Below, one piece after another: positions 40,921 to 48,910 of a stretch of 64,000 nucleotides of DNA. A model generated the notes under the pieces. That model saw only the letters and a list, made by a program, of their open reading frames with translations. It made no database searches and had not been told where the DNA came from. The stretch covers positions 62,001 through 126,000 of the forward strand of contig JAGWZE010000005.1 in NCBI GenBank assembly GCA_018969015.1, given 5' to 3'. Each line of letters starts with the position of its first letter. Position 1 is the stretch's first letter. A program made the translations under genes and the position numbers. This stretch comes from Alphaproteobacteria bacterium. Its GTDB lineage: Bacteria > Pseudomonadota > Alphaproteobacteria > Caulobacterales > Aquidulcibacteraceae.

Positions 40921-41018
40921 CACCCCTCAGGCGAGGGGGGAAGGACCCCCGCCGCGACCTTCTCCCCTTGTGGGAGAAGGTGGATCGCGAGCGCAGCTCG
41001 CGAGACGGATGAGGGGTG
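40921..41018. repeat. family A interspersed repeat, partial copy 3
   Basis: A 98-bp derivative between pheT and the ion channel gene. It begins cacccctca and ends ggatgaggggtg and retains one arm of the core (gaccttctccccttgtgggagaaggtgg at 40956-40983 approximately). The other arm is replaced by a G-rich stretch, so only an outer palindrome remains. Confidence 0.75.
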
Positions 41019-41094
41019 AACCGCCCCCGCCCGACGCGTACGGAACCCTTGCCCGCCGCGCCCGTCGGCGCTTAGGTCCGGACGGGAGCCCGCC

Positions 41095-41934
41095 ATGACC
41101 GTCCGTACGCTGCGCGCACAGGTCCATGATCTTCTGGAGCCGGACGATGACCGCAGCCTGACCTGGGCCAGCGCGCTCATCGTCGCACTCGTGCTGGTGA
41201 GCCTCGGGACACTGGCGATCGAAACCGAAGCGACGCGCACGGATTCGCCCATGCCGCCCTGGGTCGCCGAGGCGGTGGTCTGGATCAACAACGTCATCGT
41301 GCTGCTGTTTGCGGGCGAGTATGCCCTGCGCACCTGGTCCGCACAGGAAAAGCCCGCCTATGCCGGACCGCTCGGCATGGCGCGCCACGCGGCGACGCCG
41401 CTCGCCGTGTTCGATCTGCTCGCGTTCGCGCCCGAGCTCCTGGCGATGATCTTCCTGCCGCACGAGGGCGGGGCGTGGCTCGCCGGGCTGCGCGCGCTGC
41501 GGTTGTTCCGGCTGTTCAAGCTGGCCCGCTACGTGCCGGCGTTCGAGATCGTGGGCAACGCCGTGCGCCGCGCGGGCGCGCCGCTGCTGGCCGCGGCCTG
41601 CGTGGCGGCGGCGCAGGTCTATGTCGCGGCGCTGATGCTCTATTTCATCGAGGGCGACATTCCGGGCCAGGAGCAATCCTTCGGCTCGGTCACGCGGGCG
41701 CTGTGGTGGGCCGTCGTGACGCTGACGACCGTGGGATATGGCGATGTCTATCCCGTCACGCCGCTGGGCCGTGTCGCCGCCGCGCTCGTCGCGCTCGCCG
41801 GCATCGGGATCGTGGCGATGCCGACGGGCATTCTCGCGTCGTCCTTCGCCGAGGAGTTCCGCGAACGCGAGGCGCGCAAGCGCAAGGCCGAAGCGGAAGA
41901 CGCGACCGCTGCCGACGCCGCCGACAAGGAATGA
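41095..41934 (+). CDS. voltage-gated-type potassium channel / ion transporter
   Basis: A 279-residue six-helix channel of the bacterial Kv type. The selectivity filter TTVGYGD is at residues 211-217. The S4-like helix LAGLRALRLFRLFKLARY carries regularly spaced Arg/Arg/Arg/Lys. The end of S6 is GIVAMPTGILASSFAEEF, and a charged C-terminal coil (REREARKRKAEAE) may form a bundle. Potassium selectivity is predicted; gating in the cell is not known. It is convergent with the EipA genes. Confidence 0.9.
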   Translation: MTVRTLRAQVHDLLEPDDDRSLTWASALIVALVLVSLGTLAIETEATRTDSPMPPWVAEAVVWINNVIVLLFAGEYALRTWSAQEKPAYAGPLGMARHAATPLAVFDLLAFAPELLAMIFLPHEGGAWLAGLRALRLFRLFKLARYVPAFEIVGNAVRRAGAPLLAAACVAAAQVYVAALMLYFIEGDIPGQEQSFGSVTRALWWAVVTLTTVGYGDVYPVTPLGRVAAALVALAGIGIVAMPTGILASSFAEEFREREARKRKAEAEDATAADAADKE

Positions 41935-41986
41935 CCCCTCCCGGCCTGAGGACGCCCCGGAGGGCGACGCCGGCAAAGAGGGGTCA
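41932..41986. terminator. inverted repeat between convergent channel and eipA genes
   Basis: TGACCCCTC (41932-41940, including the channel stop codon) is complementary to GAGGGGTCA (41978-41986), with further GC-rich complementarity inside, followed by gttt. It could terminate transcription from either side. Confidence 0.5.
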
Positions 41987-42036
41987 GTTTGGTCTGCTCG
42001 AGGGGTGCGGCTTTGCCGCCGCCACGCGTGCCGGGC

Positions 42037-42648
42037 TTAGAGCGGCAACACCTGCCGGTCGCGCGTGAAGCTGATGTAGTTGACGTTCACGCCGGCCCCG
42101 AGGCCAACGCCCGAGCGCATCGGCGCGAGCACGATGTCGCCGGCCTGCTGATAGTTCACGCCGATGCCGGCGACGAAATAGGCCGAACCCGACACGCCGG
42201 GGAAGCGCTGATAGATCGCGTCCGGATCATTCAGATTGTAGACGAGAATGAACACCTTCGAGGCGTTCGCCTGCGTCTCGAAGCCGATCGAAGGCCCCTG
42301 CCAATACACTTCGCGCGTGGCGCCATTGCGCAGCGTGAGCGTGCCTTTGCCATAGCGCGCGCCGATGCCGATCGCGCCGGACGCCTCTTCGCCGCGGATG
42401 TAGCCGACGGGACGGCCCTGCTCGCGGAACACGCGCGCCACGGCCTGGCCGGCCGCTTCCGACGTCGTGCCGAAGAAATCGCCAGCGGCCCTCGCGATCT
42501 CGTCCTGGGTGTAGGTGTCCTGCGTGGTCGCGACCTGGCCGCCGGAGGAGTCGGCGCGCGGCGGGCGCGATCCCGCCTCGCGCGGCGTGGTCGAGCAGGC
42601 GGTGAGGGCGGCGATGGCGGCGAGAGAGACGAAGAGTTTCCGGATCAT
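42037..42648 (-). CDS. DUF1134/EipA-family envelope lipoprotein
   Basis: A 203-residue protein. A signal peptide ends in AALTAC with lipidated Cys18. After a Ser/Gln-rich linker the DUF1134 domain begins with DEIARAAGDFFGTTSEAAGQ and runs to the end, including YWQGPSIGFETQANASKVF and FPGVSGSAYFVAGIGVNY. The family's founding member EipA is a periplasmic beta-barrel-like protein needed for envelope integrity in Brucella. A paralogue lies directly upstream on the same strand. The lipoprotein form here distinguishes it from that paralogue. Confidence 0.87.
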   Translation of the reverse strand: MIRKLFVSLAAIAALTACSTTPREAGSRPPRADSSGGQVATTQDTYTQDEIARAAGDFFGTTSEAAGQAVARVFREQGRPVGYIRGEEASGAIGIGARYGKGTLTLRNGATREVYWQGPSIGFETQANASKVFILVYNLNDPDAIYQRFPGVSGSAYFVAGIGVNYQQAGDIVLAPMRSGVGLGAGVNVNYISFTRDRQVLPL

Positions 42649-42734
42649 CTGGTGCTCGTGTGTTGCTGTTCAAAAAACGCGGGGGCGCGCCGGAGAGTTC
42701 CGAAGCCGTCCGGGGCCCCGCGCGGGCGCGGAGC

Positions 42735-43319
42735 CTAGAGCGGCACGACGCGCCGCTTCCGGGAGAAAGCGAGATAGCCGACATTGGCGCCGGCGCGGAA
42801 CCCGACACCCGCGCGCATCGGCGCCAATGTGATGTCGTCCGCGCGCAGATAGTTCACGCCGATGCCGCCGACGAAATAGGCCGAACCCTCAACGCCCGGA
42901 TAGCGGCGGAAGATCAGGTCCGGATCGCGCAGATTGTAGGCCAGCGTGAAGACCTTGGAGGCGTTGCCGCCGGTGTCGAAGCCGATCGACGGCCCCTGCC
43001 AGAACACCTTGCGGCGCGGGCCGGACTTCAAGAACAGCGTGCCGTCGCCGTAGCGCAACCCGACGCCGATCGCCCCGGCGACTTCCTCGCCGGCGACATA
43101 GGCCGTGGGGCGCCCGTGGTCGCGGAAGATGCGCTCGACCGCTTCGGCCGCCGCCCGCGCCGTCGTGCCGAAGAAGCCGGCGACGGCCGTGACGATCTCG
43201 TCTTCGCTGAATGTGTCGTTCTTCGACGCTCCATTCGGCTTGGCCCAGGCGGGCGCCGCGACGAGTCCCGCGAGCGCAACGGCGGCGGTGCGGCGCGTCA
43301 ATCGGCTAGTCTCAGTCAC
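42735..43319 (-). CDS. DUF1134/EipA-family exported protein (paralogue)
   Basis: A 194-residue protein whose signal peptide (SRLTRRTAAVALAGLVAAPAWA, residues 5-26) has a twin arginine and a probable AWA cleavage site, so export by Sec or Tat is possible. The domain matches its neighbour over nearly the full length: DEIVTAVAGFFGTTARAA, FWQGPSIGFDTGGNASKVF, YPGVEGSAYFVGGIGVNY, and both end in a basic stretch followed by VLPL or VVPL. It lies 86 bases upstream of the lipoprotein paralogue, and the pair looks like a tandem duplication. Confidence 0.87.
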   Translation of the reverse strand: MTETSRLTRRTAAVALAGLVAAPAWAKPNGASKNDTFSEDEIVTAVAGFFGTTARAAAEAVERIFRDHGRPTAYVAGEEVAGAIGVGLRYGDGTLFLKSGPRRKVFWQGPSIGFDTGGNASKVFTLAYNLRDPDLIFRRYPGVEGSAYFVGGIGVNYLRADDITLAPMRAGVGFRAGANVGYLAFSRKRRVVPL

Positions 43320-43467
43320 GGGCGGTCCTCCGGTGGCGCGCGGTCGCGCGGCAGTGAGGGCGGTTTAGCGCAAACGTCGACCATTCTGTAGCCTGCACGG
43401 GCCTTGCGGCGGGACTGAGGCGGCGCGGCCACACCGCTGGCGGGCCGCGCGTTTCCAGCCGCTCGCC

Positions 43468-43842
43468 TCAGCCAAGCACGCGCATCACGGCCGCTTCGAG
43501 GTCCTGCGGGCGGATCGGCTTGAACAGCAGCGCATCGGCTTCGACGGCCTCGGCGCGGGCCACGGTGGCGGGCTCGCGCGAGCCGGTGACGAAAATGATC
43601 CGGGCTCCGACGCGTGCGCGGATCTCCTGCGCCGCGTCGATGCCATCCCGCGCGCCGCGCAGCCGCACGTCCATCAGCACCAGATCCGGATGATGTTTCT
43701 CGGCCATCGCCATCGCCTCGTCGCAGCCGGCGACGGCGCCGCACACGGACACCCCCAGCGTCTCCAGCATCTCGCACAGGAGCATCGAGATCAGCGCTTC
43801 GTCCTCGACGACGAGTGCGGTGGCCTTGCGCGGCAGGATCAT
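43468..43842 (-). CDS. single-domain response regulator
   Basis: A 124-residue receiver domain without output domain. Acidic pocket residues are in LVVEDEALI, the phosphorylated Asp58 is in DLVLMDVRLRG, the switch Thr/Ser in IIFVTGSREPA, and the conserved Lys in LFKPIRPQDL. The start ATG overlaps the stop of the histidine kinase gene by four bases, so the kinase is its likely partner. It may pass phosphate on or act by protein contact. Confidence 0.9.
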   Translation of the reverse strand: MILPRKATALVVEDEALISMLLCEMLETLGVSVCGAVAGCDEAMAMAEKHHPDLVLMDVRLRGARDGIDAAQEIRARVGARIIFVTGSREPATVARAEAVEADALLFKPIRPQDLEAAVMRVLG

Positions 43843-45431
43843 GCCGGACGCGGCGTCGCGAACGTCAGCGCGACGGCCGTGCGTGCGCCGTCGCGCATCG
43901 CTTCGATCTCGCCGTCGAGTTGCGCGGCGAGGGCGCGCACGATCTGCCCGCCAAGGCCTGGCCCCGCAAGGAACGCGGAGACGTCGCCGCTGTCGCCGTC
44001 GTCGGTCACGCTCAGCGCGACCACCCGGCCGCGCCGCTGCAGCGTGATGTCGACGAGCCCGCTGGAGCGGTTCGCGAAGCCGTGGGTCAACGCGTTGGCG
44101 ACGAGCTCGGAAACGATCAGCCCCAGCGGCGTCGCGTGGTCGAGATCGAGATCGACATCCTCCGCGCGTGCGCGGAGCCGCACGCCGCGCTCGGCGGCGC
44201 CGAATGACGTCGACAACGTCTCGCAAAGATCGGCCAGGAACGGCGCGGCGTTGAACGGACCGCGCGCATGCGAAGAGATCAGTTGCTGGTGCACGAGGCC
44301 CAGCGTATGGATGCGCCGCCGCGTATCCACGAGGGCCGCACGACCATCCGCACTCGTCAGGCGCGCCGCCTGTAGATGCAGAAGGCTGTCCACGACCTGC
44401 AGATTGTTCTTCACGCGATGATAGACCTCGCGCAGCAGGTGATCGCGCTCCGAAACCATGCGCGAGAGCTCTGCGGTGCGCATGGTCACGCGGTGCTCCA
44501 GCATGTCGCGCGCGCGGCCGAGCGCCTGATGTCGGTATGCGAACACGGACAATAGGTACGCGAGCAGCACGCACGCGGAGGTGATCGCGCCGAGCCGCGC
44601 GAAGATCCAGCCATACGAGAACCGCGCGCCGCCGATCCCGGCCAGCACGTTCGCCGCCATCAGCACCGCCAGCGCAACCAGCAGCCAGACGAACAGGTCG
44701 GATCGCGCGGGAAGCCGCCACAAGCCGAAGGCGATCGCGCCGGCAAGGAAGGCCGTCGTCGCCATGTTCACGAGCACATAGAGGCCCGACCACCCCGCTT
44801 CGGAGACCAGTGCGAAGTGCGTATCCGGCGCGATCGCGCCGAGAAGACAGAGCACGAGCGCGCCGGCGCTGGCCCCGAGCACCGCCAGGCGCTGCAGGGG
44901 CTCCGCGCGCGCGGGCGGCACGGGATCACCCTCGGGTCGCGATTCCAGCACCATCGCGGCCAGCGCGGCGGCGGCGAACGTCAACGTCCAGGCCGACATC
45001 ACCCACGCGGCGGACTGGTCGCCGCCGAACACCTGCGCGTCCTGGATCAGCGCGCCGGGGAAGGTGAACAGGTAGGGCAGTGTCGCCAGGGCTGAGAACA
45101 GATACGCGCCCCCAAGCACCGCGTGCGCCGGGCGCCGCGTGCCGCGGAACTGAACGAACAGCAGCACCGCCACGGCGAACTCGGAGATCATCAGGCCGCC
45201 GCAGAAGAAGGCCGTCAGCCCCTGGACAATCGGCGCCGGTTTCGGCGCGAGCGGCGCGAGGAGAATGGCCGTCAGGCCGACTGCGAGCATCGCGGCGACC
45301 GGGGGTGAAACCGCCGTCCAGCGCATGCGCGACGTCCGCGCGATCTCGGCCAGCCAGGGGGTCTCGCGGACGAGCGGGCGGTCAGGTTTCAGTGCGGCGT
45401 CGAAGCCGTTCCGGGGGGTGTCGCCCTGCAT
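43839..45431 (-). CDS. MASE4-type membrane sensor histidine kinase (HisKA_2)
   Basis: About 530 residues. Seven or so hydrophobic helices (residues about 40-290) form a MASE4-like membrane sensor. The HisKA_2 dimerisation box LREVYHRVKNNLQVVDSLL carries the phospho-acceptor His338, and the ATPase region shows SELVANALTHGFANRSSG (N-box) and TDDGDSG. This kinase group in alphaproteobacteria often feeds general stress or light pathways, but no such partner genes are visible besides the coupled response regulator. ATG at 45431 is chosen; earlier codons are low-complexity. Confidence 0.85.
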   Translation of the reverse strand: MQGDTPRNGFDAALKPDRPLVRETPWLAEIARTSRMRWTAVSPPVAAMLAVGLTAILLAPLAPKPAPIVQGLTAFFCGGLMISEFAVAVLLFVQFRGTRRPAHAVLGGAYLFSALATLPYLFTFPGALIQDAQVFGGDQSAAWVMSAWTLTFAAAALAAMVLESRPEGDPVPPARAEPLQRLAVLGASAGALVLCLLGAIAPDTHFALVSEAGWSGLYVLVNMATTAFLAGAIAFGLWRLPARSDLFVWLLVALAVLMAANVLAGIGGARFSYGWIFARLGAITSACVLLAYLLSVFAYRHQALGRARDMLEHRVTMRTAELSRMVSERDHLLREVYHRVKNNLQVVDSLLHLQAARLTSADGRAALVDTRRRIHTLGLVHQQLISSHARGPFNAAPFLADLCETLSTSFGAAERGVRLRARAEDVDLDLDHATPLGLIVSELVANALTHGFANRSSGLVDITLQRRGRVVALSVTDDGDSGDVSAFLAGPGLGGQIVRALAAQLDGEIEAMRDGARTAVALTFATPRPA

Positions 45432-45593
45432 GTGTGCGCCTCGGCCTGGCGGCGCCCCGCGCGCCGAACTCGACCGCAACCCACAACGATCGGGCGGGCG
45501 GGCCGGTTCCGCCGGCGCTCCCGCCCGGGGCAAATTTTCTAGTCCAGGCGCTTCAGGCCACGCCGCCGGCGGCGCCCTGATCGGCGAGCGCCC

Positions 45594-45622
45594 TTTCCGC
45601 GCCTGCGAACGGATGCTACCTC
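45594..45622 (+). promoter_or_regulatory. possible lepA promoter giving a near-leaderless transcript
   Basis: TTTCCGC, 14 bases, then GCTACCTC (45615-45622) resembles the Caulobacter consensus TTGACGS-N10-14-GCTANAWC. The -10 element ends six bases before the lepA ATG, so transcription would start at or next to the start codon. Confidence 0.33.
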
Positions 45623-45628
45623 CCGCCC

Positions 45629-47434
45629 ATGATTTCCCGGGACAAGATCCGCAACTTCTCCATCGTGGCGCACATCGACCACGGCAAATCCACGCTGTCC
45701 GATCGCCTGATCCAGCTCACCGGCGGCCTGACCGCGCGGGAGATGACAGAACAGGTCCTCGACAACATGGATATCGAGCGCGAGCGGGGGATCACCATCA
45801 AGGCCCAGACCGTGCGCCTCGATTACAAGGCGAAGGACGGCGAGACCTACGTTCTCAACCTGATGGACACGCCCGGCCACGTCGACTTCGCGTACGAGGT
45901 GTCCCGTTCCCTCGCCGCGTGCGAGGGCGCCCTCCTCGTGGTGGACGCCTCCCAGGGCGTCGAGGCGCAGACGCTCGCGAACGTCTACCAGGCGCTCGAC
46001 AACAACCTCGAGATCGTTCCCGTTCTCAACAAGATCGATCTCCCGGCCGCCGAGCCGGACCGCGTGCGCGCCCAGATCGAAGACGTCATCGGCCTCGACG
46101 CCTCGCAGGCGGTGATGATCTCCGCAAAAACCGGGATCGGCATCGAAGAGGTTCTCGAAGCGATCGTCACCCGCCTGCCGCCGCCGAAGGAAGGCGATCC
46201 GGCAAAGCCCCTGAAGGCCATGCTCGTCGACGCCTGGTACGACCAGTACATGGGCGTGGTCGTCCTCGTGCGCGTGATCGACGGCGTTCTGAAGCGCGGC
46301 ATGCGCATCAAGATGATGGCGACCGACGCGGTGTACGGCGTCGAAAAGGTCGGCGCGTTCACGCCCAAGGCCACGGACGTCGAGGCGCTCGGCCCCGGCG
46401 AGATCGGCTTCATCACCGGCGCGATCAAGGAAGTCGCCGACGCGCGGGTGGGCGACACGATCACGCTCGAAAAGGGCGGGGTGACGCAGGCGCTGCCCGG
46501 CTTCAAGCCTGTGCAGCCGGTCGTGTTCTGCGGCCTGTTCCCGGTCGACGCCGCGAACTTCGAGGACCTGCGCGCCGCCATGGGCAAGCTGCGCCTCAAC
46601 GACGCCAGCTTCAGCTACGAAATGGAGACGAGCGCGGCGCTCGGCTTCGGCTTCCGCTGCGGTTTCCTTGGCCTGCTGCACCTCGAAATCATCCAGGAGC
46701 GCCTGACGCGCGAATTCAACCTGGACCTGATCGCGACGGCGCCGAGCGTGGTCTACCACGTGAAACTGACCGACGGCTCGATCCTCGAAATGCACAACCC
46801 GGCCGACATGCCGGACGCCGTGCGCGTCGACACCATCGCCGAGCCCTGGATCAAGGCGACGATCCTCACGCCCGACGAATATCTCGGCTCAATCCTGAAG
46901 CTCTGCCAGGAACGGCGCGGCGTGCAGCGCGACCTCTCCTATGTCGGCGCGCGGGCGATGCTCGTCTACGACTTGCCGCTCAACGAAGTCGTCTTCGATT
47001 TCTACGACCGTCTGAAGTCGGTCTCGAAAGGTTATGCGAGCTTCGACTACGCGATCGAGGAGTATCGCGAAGGCGACCTCGTGAAGATGTCGATCCTGGT
47101 CAACGAAGAGCCGGTCGATGCGCTCTCGATGCTCGTGCACCGCGCGCGGGCGGAAATGCGCGGCCGCGCCATGTGCGAGAAGCTCAAGGAGCTGATCCCG
47201 CAGCACCTCTTCAAGATCCCGATCCAGGCGGCCATCGGCGGCCGGGTCATCGCGCGCGAGACCATCTCGGCCCTGCGCAAGGACGTCACGGCCAAGTGCT
47301 ACGGCGGCGACGCCTCCCGCAAACGCAAGCTCCTCGACAAGCAGAAAGAGGGCAAGAAGCGGATGCGGCAGTTCGGCAAGGTCGAAATCCCGCAGGAAGC
47401 TTTCATCGCCGCGCTCAAGATGGACGCGGACTAG
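45629..47434 (+). CDS. lepA: elongation factor 4 (LepA), ribosome-associated GTPase
   Basis: A 601-residue translational GTPase that affects translation initiation and ribosome biogenesis and can back-translocate ribosomes. G1 is [11 protein letters not shown]3 DTPGHVDF, G4 [11 protein letters not shown]-like domains follow, with [19 protein letters not shown] and the LepA-specific C-terminal domain containing [18 protein letters not shown] and [17 protein letters not shown]. Full family length. No clear Shine-Dalgarno precedes the ATG, fitting a near-leaderless transcript. Confidence 0.97.
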   Translation: MISRDKIRNFSIVAHIDHGKSTLSDRLIQLTGGLTAREMTEQVLDNMDIERERGITIKAQTVRLDYKAKDGETYVLNLMDTPGHVDFAYEVSRSLAACEGALLVVDASQGVEAQTLANVYQALDNNLEIVPVLNKIDLPAAEPDRVRAQIEDVIGLDASQAVMISAKTGIGIEEVLEAIVTRLPPPKEGDPAKPLKAMLVDAWYDQYMGVVVLVRVIDGVLKRGMRIKMMATDAVYGVEKVGAFTPKATDVEALGPGEIGFITGAIKEVADARVGDTITLEKGGVTQALPGFKPVQPVVFCGLFPVDAANFEDLRAAMGKLRLNDASFSYEMETSAALGFGFRCGFLGLLHLEIIQERLTREFNLDLIATAPSVVYHVKLTDGSILEMHNPADMPDAVRVDTIAEPWIKATILTPDEYLGSILKLCQERRGVQRDLSYVGARAMLVYDLPLNEVVFDFYDRLKSVSKGYASFDYAIEEYREGDLVKMSILVNEEPVDALSMLVHRARAEMRGRAMCEKLKELIPQHLFKIPIQAAIGGRVIARETISALRKDVTAKCYGGDASRKRKLLDKQKEGKKRMRQFGKVEIPQEAFIAALKMDAD

Positions 47435-47456
47435 CGGGCGAGAAAGCGGCAGGCTC

Positions 47457-47499
47457 CGTCATTCCGGGGCGGCCGCAGGCCGAACCCGGAACCCAGGGG
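47457..47499. repeat. family B repeat, single-arm copy 1
   Basis: The 43 bases from cgtcattccggggcggccgc to cccagggg are identical to the reverse complement of the right arm of copy 2 (51562-51721). A matching second arm is not seen here. It is followed by two copies of cccaatgga in tandem. It lies 23 bases after the lepA stop. Confidence 0.75.
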
Positions 47500-47866
47500 G
47501 CCCAATGGACCCAATGGACCTTGACCCCGCGTCGTGACCGCGCTGTGGGCGCCCGGCCTCGCCGCGCGCTCTTCCGCGCGCGTTGACGGCTATCCCACGC
47601 GGGATTCTCCAAGACCGCCTTGATATGGACAGCCTTGCACCCCCAAATAACACGCGTTTGTGGTTGGACATGATCGGCGAGATGACCGCCGTGCGGTCAC
47701 GTGGGTGCGCCGTAAGAGAAAGTGGGCGGTGGATCGCTCCCGTCTAGTGGGAATTCAGGTGCGTGCAAGTCTTCTGTGACATAGGAAGACGTATTGAAGC
47801 GATCGAAACTTGCGCATGGTTAATGCCGCTTGAGCTTCGTCAAGCTTGATCTTTGGTGGTGGTGAG
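47500..47866. other. gene-free stretch before the tailed unknown protein
   Basis: No gene, tRNA or known RNA is recognised in these 367 bases. They are less GC-rich than their surroundings in the second half. Two possible regulatory structures are present: GTCTTC-N10-GAAGAC at 47769-47790, with TGTGACATA between the arms, and GCTTGA-gcttcg-TCAAGC at 47828-47845, which ends 21 bases before the next ATG and could fold in the leader RNA. Confidence 0.5.
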
Positions 47867-48730
47867 ATGATCCAGGGTTCGGCCGTTCGGGACTATGTCG
47901 TCCTGCATGAGGTCTTCGGCGCAGCCGTCGAGCGCCTCCAACTCGGCGCGCCCGTCATTCACCGGCTGCGGCTCCCGCTCTCGTCGGGCAAGTGGCTGAT
48001 CCACGTCACCATTACCGCCGGCGTCTCCAACGTGTCGTTCTCCGCCAAGCTCGCCGAGGACATCCCCGGCGCGAAGCATCTGGGCGGTTCGCACAACGGC
48101 GCGATGAGCCCGCACTTCAGCCCCGCCACGATGACGGCCTTCATCGACGACGCGCCCGTCTCGTCAGACAAGCCGGTCGATCTCGTGGTGACGTTCGAAT
48201 CCGTCGGCCCGAACGCGATCGCCGTGCTCGGCCACCGCAGCATCTCCGTGATGGCGTGGAAGAAGGCCGATCCGGTCGTCACCGCCAAGCCGAAGGCCGA
48301 GAAGGCCGCCGCCGCTCCTGCAAAGCCGGCCGCCGTCGCCGCGCCGGCGCCAACGCCCGCGCCCGTGATCGAAGCGAAGCCCGTGAAGGCCCCGGCGCCC
48401 AAGGCGCCCGCCGAAAAGGCGCCCGAGAAGAAGGTCGCCGCCGCTCCGGCCCCGGCGCCCGCGCCGGTCCCGGCTGCGGCTCCGGTCGCCAAGAAAGAGC
48501 CGGTGAAGGCGAAGCCTGCGCCGGCGCCCGCCGCCGCGGCCCCCGCGCCGGCCGCCCCGGCGCCTGCGCCGGTTGCGGTGAAAACCCCGATCAAGCCCTC
48601 GGTCTCGGCCGTGAAGGTCAAGGCCTCGAGCAAGAGCGCCGCGGCCCCGGCGCCCGCCCCGGCCGCCGCCGCCAAAGCGGCTCCGGCCAAGCCCGCGCCG
48701 GCCAAAGCCGCCTCCGCGAAGAGAAAATAA
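47867..48730 (+). CDS. unknown N-terminal domain with long Ala/Pro/Lys tail
   Basis: A 287-residue protein I do not recognise. Residues 1-132 form a compact beta-rich domain without signal peptide: GKWLIHVTITAGVSNVSFSAKL and AVLGHRSISVMAWKK show alternating hydrophobics as in a jelly-roll sandwich. Residues about 133-287 are almost only Ala, Pro, Lys and Val, in PAPAP and KAAPAKPAPAK blocks reminiscent of histone H1-like or wall-spanning tails, ending in AKRK. The ATG at 47867 has GGTGAG upstream; an in-frame TTG lies at 47846. It could bind nucleic acid or polysaccharide; neither is shown. The next gene is a membrane TPR protein. Confidence 0.65.
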   Translation: MIQGSAVRDYVVLHEVFGAAVERLQLGAPVIHRLRLPLSSGKWLIHVTITAGVSNVSFSAKLAEDIPGAKHLGGSHNGAMSPHFSPATMTAFIDDAPVSSDKPVDLVVTFESVGPNAIAVLGHRSISVMAWKKADPVVTAKPKAEKAAAAPAKPAAVAAPAPTPAPVIEAKPVKAPAPKAPAEKAPEKKVAAAPAPAPAPVPAAAPVAKKEPVKAKPAPAPAAAAPAPAAPAPAPVAVKTPIKPSVSAVKVKASSKSAAAPAPAPAAAAKAAPAKPAPAKAASAKRK

Positions 48731-48910
48731 GCGCTTCCTCCACGGCGGCGCCGCGAAAGCGCCCGTATCGGGCCCTCTGCTGTCCGAACGGGCGTTTCGG
48801 CGTCCCGTGACCGTTTCGTTAGGTTCGTCACCGCCGGTCATTGTCGGGGCGTGGCGAAAAGGCTATGGCCTGTGTCTTCGACGGCACGGCCTCAAGACAG
48901 GGACGCGGCA

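Noticed and set aside
42037-43319. One eipA copy as a pseudogene
   Set aside because: Both copies are complete, with signals and uninterrupted domains.
47500-47866. A tRNA or small RNA in the gene-free stretch
   Set aside because: No cloverleaf, TPsiC-like GTTCGA box or terminator with T-tract was seen.
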